Of a stretch of DNA of 64,000 nucleotides, positions 21,841-33,140 are shown one piece after another. The stretch's first letter is position 1; every line of letters starts with the position of its first letter. Both the position numbers and the translations under genes were made by a program. Source of the stretch: Siphonodentalium dalli (lineage: Eukaryota > Mollusca > Scaphopoda > Gadilida > Siphonodentaliidae); assembly GCA_032622095.1 (NCBI GenBank), contig CP136061.1, forward strand, positions 54,385,762 to 54,449,761, written 5' to 3'. Below the pieces are notes generated by a model that saw only the letters and a program-made list of their open reading frames with translations, was not told the origin of the DNA and did no database searches.

Positions 21841-22405
21841 ATTATATCCATTGTCCTATGATTGGTACTCCTCAGTCCGGAGAAACGTCGCAGAGAGCCT
21901 ATGTCAATACTCAGACCGCTCTTCAAACGATTGTTACTGACAGAACAAAACAATACTTGATTAACCTTAATTGTTGTGAGGTATTGATTACTGCGCTAAT
22001 TAGCTCTGGATACTAATTAGTCGGAGAGGGATGCTTGGCAGGATCGAGAATTATGAATTGTTTATCGGGATCCGTGCCGTGTATAATTGATGGTTGTTCT
22101 CTAGCTCTCTTGTTTATTTATAAGTTAGACCGGAAAATAGTACCGTATTCATTTGCCCATACATGGTTGGTAAAGTGTATGTTTTCAGTTGCCATTCAAC
22201 AGGAAATAGAACAAAATTAATCGGAAAATTACCCTGACAGTGCAATATGTACAGAAATGATAGGCCTGTAACATTTTCATTATGTCAGAGCGTTATTGGC
22301 TGAAAACCTAGCTGCTTCAGGTGTGTCGGATCAATTATAAGTTGTGTATAGCACCGAGAGATCCGGATTCGTCATCATAGCTTTGAATTTTATTAACATA
22401 ACATA
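21841..22405. other. No gene seen
   Basis: No recognisable motif or repeat. Confidence 0.3.
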
Positions 22406-22699
22406 TAGACCGGCCCCCAGATGAGGGTAGTGTCACATGAAAGGGTAGAAATTTTGACGCTATCTCCAATTATCCTTGCCCCATGGGGGTTCCAAAACAC
22501 TGAGGTATCCAGGGCGGAGCAGGTGGAAAATATATTTTTTTGACCATTTTGGTGTTTTTGACCTGCAAATTTCAGTATAATCAGGAAAACCAATAAAATA
22601 AGACAAATGTTAAATTAATGTACTTGAATATCATATACTTATTCTATCTGGGTTGCTTAACATTTATAATGTGCAAAAAGTTATATTATCCAACAACTT

Positions 22700-23700
22700 C
22701 ACCAGCAATGATTTCCAACAAGCCGAGATATTTCCAAAAACTTAACCCACCCCCCTAAAAATGATTTTCTATCTGAAAATACCGGTCAAGTCAGAATAGC
22801 CCGTTTTCGTTCCATTTTGTTAACCAATTCAGAGTGTTATCATATATCATGGAATTATCATGTATCTGAGGAGGTTTATGTTATGGTAGAGTCCATTTTT
22901 GTTTAAATTTAGATTTTTTTGGGGTAAATTAGCTAAAATTTTGATTATTTTTAAGTGAAACATTTCTGAAAAATTCCCAATGACTTTGTCAGTTCTACGG
23001 ATACAGCTGCACAACATGCACCACAATGAGCATAAATTCTTCCCCAATATCAGACATGAAATGCTATAATCATGTACCAGACCAGAATTAAGAAATAAAG
23101 TAAAACTTAACCCTACCCCAAGATAGTGTTCTCAATGCTTTCAATTTTATGCTATACTAAACTCGAAAGGTCGTTCATACTAGTTGATAGAATTCATATC
23201 ATAAATTGCAATAGTTCTGCCCACCGATTATGCAATCTCATCTTCACTGTCACTGTCAATTTCATCAAATGTGATGGTAACAGTCAATAGAATTTCTGTG
23301 CAACATCTTACAACTCAGGCTGCCTATCAGCCGTCCATCCATGAAGTGCTACACCGGGAGTGGTTGATTTGGCAACGGTTGCAAGTCTCCACTGTTTTGC
23401 TATCATGTTGGCTCGTTTTGAGTGTAGAATTAAAGATTCCTCACATGGTGGAAGTGCAGAAAGATCAAGTACCTTCTACTGATTCTCGAACTTCTGCTGG
23501 AACATTATCCGCATAGCTTGATTCACTTTTCTCGAACATTGAACATAAGGCACATGCTAACTTCTCGAGTGTAGTAGCGTGTCACTGTCCAAAATCCAAT
23601 TCGTTCCTAAATAAGCCATGACTTCCATATATTTTGTTGATCATCTTTCCAGCGAAGGAATGTGAAGGAATGGAACCCAATAAGTGCATTCTCCTGTATA
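22700..23700 (-). pseudogene. Broken copy of a transposon-linked uncharacterised gene (left arm)
   Basis: The minus strand of about 23690-23230 corresponds to the coding sequence described for 25230-25845. The segment with ATATATGGAAGTCATGGCTT is conserved, and the region after it aligns with the right arm up to the TTTGATGAAATTGACAGTGA tail. It lacks the KGKK-encoding block because of the ~55-bp deletion, and it has further stops. Function unknown. Confidence 0.5.
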
Positions 23701-23879
23701 TTTGAAATCTCGATATCACTGACTTGAATCACCTGCCTATTAGCATAAAAATTGATTAACTATTATCGGGGAAATCATTTAACGTTTCCTCCATCGTGCA
23801 TAAACGCCATCAAGATGGAGAACTCTCTGACATGACCTCTCTATCGATTAATATATCGTTGAGTTATTGTGGAAAGCAA

Positions 23880-24850
23880 TAGCAACCCAAGGTACACATG
23901 TACAACCAACCCAGTAACATACAGTCACTCCATATATACACATAAACACAATACAAATGTCAAGATAGTCTCTCACTCTATACACATACACCTGGCCCAT
24001 GACCACATAGTCACTCCCTGTATACCTATTCACCACTTTCCTGATCATAAGTCAATCCTTGTATACCTATTCATCTCACCATTGGCCATGCGGTCACTCC
24101 CTGTATACCTATTCGCCATGGACAAAATAGCCATTCAAGATAAACATACACACCCATCTATGACCATAGAGTCACTCCATGTATACATATGCATCTCACC
24201 ATTGGCCATATAGCCACTTGCTTTATATACATATCCCTCACCATGACCATATATATCCACACTTGTGTATACCTGTACACTCCACACATGCCCATGCAGG
24301 CACACTACATATACCCCCAACAATGACCATAGAATGACTCCAGGTAAACATATGCACCTCACTGATGGTGATATAGCCACTCACTTTATACACATACCTC
24401 TCCATAACCATATAGCCACTCTTGTGTATACCCGTATACCCTACACATGACCATACAGCCACACCTGACCAATGACAATATAGTCACTCCATGTATACCT
24501 ATTCACCACATTCATGATCATACAGTCACTCCTTGTATACCTGTTCACATCACCATTGGCCATACAGTCACTCCCCGAAAACATATTCACCTTACTATTG
24601 TGCCATAGAGTCACTCACTACATATTTGCCATGTCAATAGCCATATAGCCACTCGATATATACATATACTGTACATCCACACATGACCATCCACATGCTC
24701 GTCAATGACCATTCAGCACATATCAGGTACACATATACACATTATGACTACTGCCATTCCATGCACACCTATACGTATTACACATAGCTGCACATCTATT
24801 TATCCATTCACCCCACCATGATCATACAGACAACACATAAGGAAATGGGA
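23880..24850. repeat. Degenerate ~55-65 bp minisatellite in the palindrome spacer
   Basis: About 15 diverged units with TGACCATATAGTCACTCC, TGTATACCTATTCACC and CACCATTGGCCAT. The many short frames on both strands come from the repetition. Confidence 0.8.
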
Positions 24851-25195
24851 CAACCAGAATAGAACATTTGGTTTTCAGTTAATTAGCTAACATGTAAAAT
24901 AACGAAGTGAGTCACAATTTGCTACATTTTCGGAAACGCAGATAATTAATGTGTAAAAAGGTTGCCATTTTGGAAGCCATTTTGAGTAATTTGGTTTATA
25001 AACACATTAGTGTGACACATTTAAGGTAGATCAAAACAATAAACACCTTTCATACCAAACATAGTTACATTTTACTTGAATTGTTTTTGCCATTATTTAT
25101 ATCAAGTTTGTGAGAGAAAAATCCAATACTTCTGGTAATGTCAGTGGTGACAATAGTAAAAATTAACTAAGGTGCATCAGACATGTTAGTGTTCA

Positions 25196-25845
25196 ATGTA
25201 TAGAAGGCAGAATAGCCAATTTTATATATCAACCACAACTTCTGAGCGATTGTGGGACACGCTGGGTCAATATCTACCATTTCCACATGTTGGCAGCCAA
25301 ATATACAGAAGAATGCAGTTGTTGGGTTCCATTCCTTCACAGACAATAATTACCTTTCATCGTTGTTCCGAAAAGGAAAAAAAAACACTTCTGGAAGTTG
25401 CTGGAAAGACCATCAAGATATATGGAAGTCATGGCTTATTTAGGAACGAATTGGGATTTGGACAGTGACACGCTTAATACAATCAAGGAGTTAACATGTG
25501 CCTTATACATGTATGGTCCAAATTCGAGAAAAGTGAATTAAGCTATAGGTGGGCAAAGTTCCAGCAGAAGTTCGAGAATCAGCAAAAGGTAGTTGATCTT
25601 TCTGCACTTCCACCATGTGAGGAATCTTTAATTCTACACTCAAAACGAGCCAACATGATAGCAAAACAGTGGAGACTTGCAACCATTGCCAAATCAACCA
25701 CTCCTGGTGTAGCACTTCATAGATGGACGGCCGATAGGCAGTCTGCGTTGTTTGAACCATTCTTTCCCGTAAGATGTTGCACAGAAATTCTATTGACTGA
25801 TACCATCATTTGATGAAATTGACAGTGATAGTGAAGATGAGATTA
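25196..25845 (+). pseudogene. Broken copy of a transposon-linked uncharacterised gene (right arm)
   Basis: In one frame, about 25320-25430 encodes VVGFHSFTDNNYLSSLFRKG then KKNTSGSCWKDHQD. In the next, 25455-25530 encodes LDSDTLNTIKELTCALYMYG. From 25540 a third frame gives YRWAKFQQKFENQQKVVDLS and then ALPPCEESLILHSKRANMIA. The order FHxFTxxxxxSxFxxKGKK, then LTCxLYxYG, then LPPCxxSLxxHxxRANxxAxxW matches what I recall of a large uncharacterised family expanded in marine invertebrates (canonical HAFTGCDTTS). The GCD of that motif is altered here to DNN. An acidic tail FDEIDSDSEDEIT follows at about 25808-25845. At least two frameshifts are needed. Function unknown. Confidence 0.5.
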
Positions 25846-26838
25846 CATAATCTGTGGGCAGAACTATTGCGATTTATGATATGAATTCTATCAACTAGTA
25901 TGAACGACCTTTCGAGTTTAGTATAGCATAAAATTGAAAGCTTTGAGAATACTATCTTGGGGAAGGGATAAGTTTTACTTTATTTCTTAATTCTGGTCTG
26001 GTACATGATTATAGCATTTCATGTCTGATATTGGGGAAGAATTTATGCTTATTGTGGTGCATGTTGTGCAGCTGTATCCATAAAACTGACAAAGTCATGG
26101 GAAAATTTTCAAACATTTTTCACTTAAAAATAATCACAAGTGTAGCTTAATTTACCCCAAAAAAATCAAATATTTAAACAAAATAGACTCTATCTTAACA
26201 TAAACCTCCTCAGATAATACTAATTCCATGATATATGATAAGACTCTGAATTGGTTAAAAAAAAGCAATGAAAACGGGCTATTCTGACTTAATAGGTATT
26301 TTCAGATAGAAAATCAGTTTTAGGGGGGTGGGTTAAGTTTTTGGAAATATCTCGGCTTGTTGGATATCATTGCTTGTGATGTTGATATTAATAAATCCAG
26401 GTATATAATGCTGAAAATTTTGATGCACCAATGAGAGCTTTATACCAAAAAATGAAAATTGTATAGGAAATCTTCTGGAAAACTTTTTTGAAAAAGCACT
26501 GCAATTTATGCATTTTTTGGGCATTTTCGTGAATTTTTCACAAAAATTGTTGGATAATATAACTTTTTGCACATCATAAATGTTAAGCAACCCAGATAGA
26601 ATAAGTATCTGATATTCAAGTATATTTTATTCAACATATGTCTTACTTTATTGGTTTTCCTGATTATACTGAAATTTGCAGGTCAAAAACACCAAAAAGG
26701 TCAAACAAATATATTTTCCACCTGCTCTGCCCTGGATACCTCAGTGTTTTGGAACCCCCATGGGGCAATGATAATTGGAGATAGCGTCAAAATTTCTACC
26801 CTTTCGTGTGACACTACCCTCATCTGGGGGCCGGTCTA

Positions 26839-27608
26839 ATAACAGTGTTAAAGTTCTTCAAGGGACGGGTGCATCAGGCACTCGCAGTGTTGCAAAAAAA
26901 ATAAAAAATAGTCACCACTAAGAATAGCATAGAGAAATAGAATTTTGTATATTCATTATTGATAGTTCTCCAATAACGAAATTTTGCATGTTGAAACAAT
27001 TATTATTTAAACAAAACTGTTGCAGTGATTTTTCAACAATTTACGATTTACGTATTTCATCCGTCATCTTGTCCTGTTTTGATAATTGTCACTGGGCAGA
27101 TTGTGATGTAAATAAGAAAGTTTCTTCATTTTTGTTTGGTTCGAGATCATTTGCATTTCAAAATTTTCAATCATAATTTGACATTAGACTATATATATAG
27201 CTTTTCCGACAGTCGTAAAAAGATCGCTAAACTGTAGTGGTATTTTGAGGAGAAAAACCTCAGTCAATATACAGGTTTTTATGTTTAGTACGGTATCCCA
27301 TGGTTAGATTGTCCGACTTGTAATGGTGTTATCGCACTGACATGAGTTTGCGTCCATCGGTAGACTATCGTCTCTGCATCAGTGGATTGGTCGGATTAAA
27401 TGGTGTGTTTGCTGTAGAGCTGCACGCTGTTTAAATCTTGCGGCAGGTTGTGGCCCTAGGACAAGGTCATTTGTACTGTGCTTGCTTCGTCATACCTAGA
27501 CACGCAATAGGGACCTGGTTGTTGGGTGAGAGTAAGTTGCTCTAGTGAAGCACCTGTAACATGGCAGCAGGCACCAGACCTGGCGTTACTAAATAGCAGG
27601 GGTTATAT
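26839..27608. other. No gene seen
   Basis: AT-rich unassigned sequence. AAAAGATCGCTAAA and GTGGTAT at 27218-27245 recur at 31570-31600, so part is repeat-derived. Confidence 0.35.
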
Positions 27609-29319
27609 AATGTCAGCCCTGGGAATTAGCCTAGGCAATAGGCAATGCCTAGGTAAAAGCAGAGGCAAAATCGGTTTGCCTAGGCAATTATATATCCTAG
27701 GTAAAACAAGTTCATTGGGTTACTAAAATTGATTTGTGTCTATCAGAAATAGAACCTCTTTAGCCAAAATGACTTCCTTAAATCACTCTTTACATATATT
27801 GTCCTACAATTGTTTCCATAGCACTGGGCCGTTAACTAGCTACCCGGTATAAGGACACTTGTAGTGCTGGGCGGTATTTCGGTATACCGATTATAATCGG
27901 TAAGATTTTCAATACCGTTACCGTCATTCTTTTCCATAATCGGTAAACCTTGAAGACGGTATTATCGCGGTTACATGTCATACAGGCACATTACCGAGTA
28001 TATTGTGGTTTTCCTTTGTCGGGATACAAAGAAATTACTTCGTTTCTATACACCGTATTTCATCGAAATCATAATTAAGAGGTAGCGAGTTTGTGTCAGG
28101 AGACAGCGTTGCTGTAAATTGGGCTGAGGTAGCTACTAGTGTTGCAGATTCTGTTTACCAACTCATCCGCGAAATTGGCGCGAATATATTTCAAGACTTA
28201 CGTTGTGTACCCCATGCACGTGCCCATCGACAATTTTAAAATGACTAGTCCGTTTCAATGAATGGTGTGTGCAAGTTTATGCCAACGCCCTTTATGTGTA
28301 TTCATCCCATGTTGCATTATCTTTTAGTTGGAAAAAACTGTTCAATCTTCACTCATGTCACTTCTTTCCCAATGTCATTTCCAAACAAAATGTATTCCTT
28401 CGCTACCTGGGACAAAACCCAGCCCAACATTATATTGCAAGGTATGATTGCATCATTCTGCGCTATTTTTTATCGACCGAATTTATGGGGCAGCTCATTA
28501 TTTCAGGGGTGTTATCGAGTGGGAATAATTGATTACATGCATAAACCGGGATTTAAAAGTATGATTATAATAATTCAACGGGAAGTCAATAATAGTTCTA
28601 GAAGTTAAATACTTTGGAAGTAATACACTTTATTTCCCGGCATTTAATAAAATCATTGTACTTATTCTTAAGTTATTCACACCCGGCGGAACATTCCAAT
28701 ATCAACGTCACAGCACGTGCTCTGCAAGTCGGCACTGTCAGTGGGGGATTGTTTCAAAGCTCTTGGGTGTATCCGGCTTCGCTGAATAATGCTTGCATTA
28801 AGTTGCATAAATCACAATTATTACCTGTATTCAAGATCAGCTCATGAATCCATGCTTGCAGATAATGATACATTCATTGATTGCAATCCATAATTTAATA
28901 AAACAGAGCGTAAATTTCCTTATTTTATGTAATCTGTAGCGATTAGATTTTCCTCCATAAACAGTCGATCTGTGCACCAAACGAATGCTACTAAACGGGG
29001 GTTTTAAGGGATTAGTTTAAATAATCGGTAATACCGTATACCGCAGTATTATATTAGGATTACCGCGGTATTTTTATGCTTAAATACCGCCCACCACTAG
29101 ACACTTGTTTTGGAGATTATTTGTGGATTTGTATATATATGTTGAGTAGTGGCCTGGAAATAATGTTCCCCCAAAATAACTAAGCATTTCAGGTTATTAT
29201 TGAATCATATTGATTTGAGATGGCAATATTGTTGGAAAATTGCCTAGGTAAAATCTGTTTTTGCCTAGGCCGATTTCTTTCACCTAGGCAAATTCTCCTT
29301 AATTCCCAGGGCTGAATGT
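27609..29319. mobile_element. hAT-like element with 5-bp duplication, host of a nested hAT
   Basis: The element spans 27614-29314. Its ends are CAGCCCTGGGAATTA and, on the other strand, CAGCCCTGGGAATTAAGG, flanked by AATGT at 27609-27613 and 29315-29319. Subterminal TTGCCTAGG/CCTAGGCAA motifs are repeated at both ends. Without the nested element only about 460 bp remain, with no coding. The CAG start and a 5-bp duplication fit some hAT subfamilies, though other superfamilies are possible. Confidence 0.65.
27854..29107. mobile_element. hAT non-autonomous element with perfect 8-bp duplication
   Basis: The element at 27862-29099 (1238 bp) has ends TAGTGCTGGGCGGTATTTCG and, on the other strand, TAGTGGTGGGCGGTATTTAA. 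The flanking GACACTTG is identical on both sides (27854-27861 and 29100-29107), so this insertion is younger than its host element. The internal 27890-27975 region carries CGGTATACCGATTATAATCG palindromes. The frames at 28258-28847 have no recognisable transposase motif. Confidence 0.85.
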
Positions 29320-29384
29320 GTTGAGCTTAGGGTCCGCTGGTACGGGAGATAAGCATTATATATAAAGCGCTGTTATTAATATAT

Positions 29385-29484
29385 TTATACCCACGAAGCC
29401 ATCCATATCCCATGAGACCGAGGACTGAATGGGATATGGATGGCTGAGACCTACAGAGTGTAAAGGAGTCGGCCTTCAGGGTGT
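29385..29484. repeat. Family M (CATATCCCATGA) copy interrupted by a hAT
   Basis: The left part, ACGAAGCCATCCATATCCCA to GGCCTTCAGGGTGTATAAAC, matches 44296-44390. The continuation, ATACTCACAATCACCATAAC, reappears only at 30875, after the hAT insertion. 44296-44425 is thus the uninterrupted paralogue. Confidence 0.75.
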
Positions 29485-30874
29485 ATAAACATTAGGTTCG
29501 CAACGATGTGGAGTGTTCACGATGCGATGCGCGTAATGATTTTTTCACTACGATCTGATGTGCATCACGATGCAAACTTAATTTGATGAACCTGATAACT
29601 GTCACTCCAGAATAAGTCACCACAGGGTTATAAATTTACTTGGACGTGATAGCACCTAGACCAGTTCGTGATGGACAACTCGACATGCTTATATGTATAC
29701 ATTTTAGCTAAATTTTCTATATTTGTTACAAATAGTGTGTGATAAATTGACAGAACTACTTAAACAAACAGTCTGATTGGCCCCAAACTTGTGAGGTCAA
29801 AGGCTGGAAATGATCATTCAGAGTTCAGTATATAGGTACCATAGTTTAATACTGGAAATTTGTGTCAAAAAACAGAAACATTTCCACCACAAAATTTACT
29901 ATATATAGTTACTATGGTGGTGGAAATGATTATTTTTTTGGTGTTCTTTAACACAAATTTCCATCAACTGTGATGAGTAGGAAGCTGCTATTCAAAACAT
30001 GAAACGTGATGCATCGTGTTATATCCTGATGATGCATTGTTGAGAAAGAATCGCGATGCATCGTGTTACATCCTGACAATGCATTGCAGAGAAAGAATCG
30101 TGATGCATCGTGTTACATCCTGATGATGCATTGCAGAGAAAGAATCGTGATGCATCGTGTTATACATCCTGACGATGCATTGCAGAGAAAGAATCGTGAT
30201 GCAATGTTGAGAAAGAATCGTGATGCATCGTGTTACATCCTGACAATGCATTGTTGAGAAAGAATCGTGATGCATCGTGTTACATCGTGACGATGCAATG
30301 CAGAGAAATAATCGCGATGCATCATGTTACATACTGATGATGCAATGTAGAGAAAGAATCGTGATGCATCGTGTTACATCCTGACGATGCAATGTAGAGA
30401 AAGAATCGTGATGCATTGTGTTACATCCTGACGATGCAATGCAGAGAAAGAATCGTGATGTATCGTGTTACATCCTGACGATGCAATGCAGAGAAATAAT
30501 CGCGATGCATCGTGTTACATCCTGACGATGCAATTTAGAGAAAGAATCGTGATGCATCATTTTACATACTGACGATGGAATGCAGAGAAAGATCGTGATG
30601 CATCGTGTTACATCCTGACGATGCAATGCAGAGAAAGAATCGTGATGCATCGTTTTACATACTGACGATGGAATGCAGAGAAATAATCGCGATGCATCGT
30701 GTTACATACTGACGATGGAATGCAGAGAAAGAATCGTGATGCATCGTGTTACATCCTGATGATGCAATGCAGAATCGAATCATGATGCATAATGTTACAT
30801 CCTGATGATGCAATGTAGAGAACGAATCATGATGCATTGAAATTGAGATGCATCGTTGCAGCCCTAATAGACAT
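29485..30874. mobile_element. hAT element whose interior is a 47-bp minisatellite
   Basis: The element at 29493-30866 (1374 bp) has left end TAGGTTCGCAACGATG and right end, on the other strand, TAGGGCTGCAACGATGCATC, a typical hAT terminus. The duplication is ATAAACAT (29485-29492) and ATAGACAT (30867-30874), 7 of 8. The insertion splits the family M repeat, and the uninterrupted paralogue at 44380-44400 shows ATAAACAT once. The interior beyond 30003 is tandem repeat. Confidence 0.85.
30003..30850. repeat. 47-bp minisatellite inside the hAT
   Basis: About 18 units of 47 bp contain GATGCATCGTGTTACATCC, TGACGATGCAATGCAGAGAA and AGAATCGT. GATGCATCGT is also the subterminal sequence of the hAT right end. 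Because 47 is not a multiple of three, the open frames on both strands here are not evidence of protein. Confidence 0.9.
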
Positions 30875-31620
30875 ATACTCACAATCACCATAACTTCATT
30901 TCATCAGTGGCTGACGTTTCATCCTGTGATCTGTAATACCTCTTTAACGAGACATGATGTAACGACCAGATAAATTCACTGTGGTGATAATAAGTTTATT
31001 ATATGACACCTATTAAATCAAACCAACAACATGTTAATGTTATAAACCCATGTAAATTAAAAGAGGTGATAAATTTTGAAGAACCTGAGAGGAAGCAATA
31101 ACAGGAATCCAAAGTCTGAACTTAGAGGATGGTGGTATGGCATCGGATTAAACTGGGTTTTACCTTACTCGTATTTAAATTCGTGTAGTACTATTTTTCG
31201 CGCATTGATGGGTGCGCGAATTTAAAACTGAGCTAAAAATAGTATGACTCCTGAGTATACCAAATCACAGGGGAAAATCAGCTATGCTATGAGCTAAATG
31301 TACATACATTACAGACTGAATATACATAATTATATTGACATGCGGGCATGCATTCTCAACACCATTATTCATATGTGTAAGTCATGGTAAAGTCTTAGAT
31401 GCTTTTGTAAGAAACCGCGGAGTGACAATGTGGTCATGCCATCTGATTTAAATATGTCAACCCACTGAACCCAGCTATTTGAAAGCACAGGAATGATTAA
31501 GAACAGTGCACAAATTCAAACAGAGCGAAAAATACTACTGCGTGAATTTAAATGACTACGGTAGTCTGGAAAAGATCGCTAAAACTATATAGTGGTATCT
31601 CGACGATAGTCACGTAGTAC
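30875..31620. other. End of family M, then unassigned sequence
   Basis: 30875-30905 completes family M. The remainder has no supported gene. An inverted pair of CGTATTTAAATTCGTGTAGT-like sequence occurs near 31165-31230 and 31535-31565. Confidence 0.4.
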
Positions 31621-31629
31621 AGATTTGAT

Positions 31630-31790
31630 CATACCCCCACTCTCGAACATACCCCCACTCTCGAACATACCCCCACTCTCGAACGTACCCCCACTCTCGA
31701 ACATACCCCCACTCTCGAACATACCCCCACTCTCGAACATACCCCCACTCTCGAACATACCCCCAATCTCGAAGAGAATGGTGGGTTTAC
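31630..31790. repeat. 18-bp tandem array (ACATACCCCCACTCTCGA)
   Basis: About eight near-perfect 18-bp units, ending in a variant TACCCCCAATCTCGAAGAGA followed by ATGGTGGGTTTACTGGAT. The unit equals the terminal sequence of the repeat starting at 58139 (ATACCCCCACTTTCGAAGAA). Confidence 0.9.
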
Positions 31791-31821
31791 TGGATGTTCA
31801 CTGAGGTTTCATACGCGGGTC

Positions 31822-32315
31822 TGGAATCCTGGAAAAGTTATGGAATTCGAAATTTTGATTTCCATACCCTGGAAAAGTCTGGAAAATGGGATCTTTTCTC
31901 ACCCAGTTATGGAAAAGGTCTTGAAAATTGGTGGGGGACTGGGAGAAGGTCTTGAAAAGTCATCGAATAATATAAAATATCAGTGCTGATTACTTACATG
32001 ATGTCTAAATGACTGGCAACTGTTTGTTCAGGGATAATATATCACTGCAGCAAACATGGGGGAGGCCACGGTGATCAACCATGAAAACATAAAAGCATAG
32101 ACTTTATGGATGGTAAACACAATAGCTACTCATCTTCCTATAATTCGAACACTTAATTCCAATTACCTTTTCAAAATAAGGAAATTGTAAAGTCTTTCCC
32201 AATTTTTTTTTCAAATTCCCTGATGTGACGTATGGGAATTTGTTCATTGAAAAGTCTTGAAAAAATGATCAGGAAGTCTGGAAAAGGTATGGAAAAGTTA
32301 TGGAATTTTTTTCAA
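31822..32315. mobile_element. Probable MITE with CTGGAAAAGTTATGGAATT ends
   Basis: CTGGAAAAGTTATGGAATT-type motifs are repeated at both ends (31833-31960 and 32240-32310), partly inverted. Similar GGAAAAGTC-rich ends occur in hAT-type elements. No clean duplication found. Confidence 0.4.
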
Positions 32316-32346
32316 AGGTAGATGTATGAACCATGTCACTACTATG

Positions 32347-32446
32347 AGGGCAATCAATTGAGTGTTCAATTGTTTGTTTCCATTCTAGAGTTACTCATCT
32401 TTGTTTATTTGGAAATGTTGGTTTTTTTGTCCATATCTCACCGCTG
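32347..32446. repeat. Family H copy next to the LINE 3' end
   Basis: GGCAATCAATTGAGTGTTCA, TTCCATTCTAGAGTTACTCA and TCTTTGTTTATTTGGAAATG match 43586-43690 on the other side of the LINE, in the same orientation. Confidence 0.55.
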
Positions 32447-33140
32447 GTTCAAGATTCAAGATTCAAGATTCAATAAGATTTATTTCGTATTCAATATAAT
32501 TATAATACATATATATCAACAGGACCCCACAAAAAGTATAACTTGTAAGGGCAGGGCCCTTATGCTTGTATAATGATACAGTGTTATGTGTACGTATATT
32601 GTGTGTATATAGTGCGGGTGCGTATTTACAATGTGTGTATTATTGTATAGAGATGAGCAAGAAGGGGTGGGGGCATGGGGTGGGGGGGGGGTCAGGTTGT
32701 GAGATGGTGTGATTATAGTCATTTTTTTTAGTTGTTATGCTTTATCTGATAGCCAATATGATTATCTTGATGTCTTTATGCTGAGACCAATTTTCAATAA
32801 TGTGGGGAATACCAGTATTTAAGGTGATCAATGAAATATGGGTGTGAATACTGCTTGATTTGGTTGAGGAATTGGTTAAGGTTATAGACAAGTTGATTAT
32901 TTTTGCACTGTTGTTCAGATGAGTGACAAATAGTAACACATGGAGGAAAAGTGGCATAAATTTGGTTGGCCTGTTCCTCACCGGGATAGCTGGCCAGGAG
33001 AGGGAGGATTATACTATGAGAATAAAGAGAAGTTCATTAATTTCTGCCCCCTCTTCTGGACAGTCTCTGCCGTAAGGGACTGCTGGCTGGTATTGCCTTA
33101 GTATATATAATAGGGGAGAGAATACATACAAACTGGATTG
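32447..33140 (-). mobile_element. LINE 3' untranslated region and terminal short repeat
   Basis: On the minus strand this follows the last LINE codon and ends in AAATAAATCTTATTGAATCT followed by TGAATCTTGAATCTTGAA, a 7-bp microsatellite tail characteristic of CR1/L2-type elements that prime without poly-A. It places the LINE 3' end at about 32447. Inside is a G/C-rich simple stretch near 32665-32692. Confidence 0.65.

Larger units (their letters stand above)
22406..26838. mobile_element. Large inverted duplication, possible transposon with ~1.3-1.5 kb arms
   Basis: The left arm (22406-23704) and right arm (about 25298-26838) are inverted copies. The outermost bases are TAGACCGGCCCCCAGATGAG and its exact complement. 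Flanks are ATAACATA on the left and ATAACAGT on the right (6 of 8 match), which is weakly suggestive of an 8-bp target duplication. The spacer holds a degenerate minisatellite. Each arm carries the 3' part of the same coding sequence, reading outward. The left arm lacks roughly 55 bp present in the right arm near the coding core. The driver class is undetermined. Confidence 0.6.

Noticed and set aside
23869-24462. Overlapping frames with HIVTPCIPIHH-like and CIYGVTVC-like repeats
   Set aside because: They come from the degenerate minisatellite in the spacer of the inverted duplication.
30003-30850. CRISPR-like array of regular repeats
   Set aside because: The whole 47-bp unit is repeated, with no unique spacers, and it lies inside a hAT element in animal-type DNA.
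30063-30891. Histidine/methionine-rich open frames on both strands (MHHDSFS... and HPDNALQRKNRDA...)
   Set aside because: They are translations of the 47-bp minisatellite; the period is not a multiple of three and frames shift from unit to unit.
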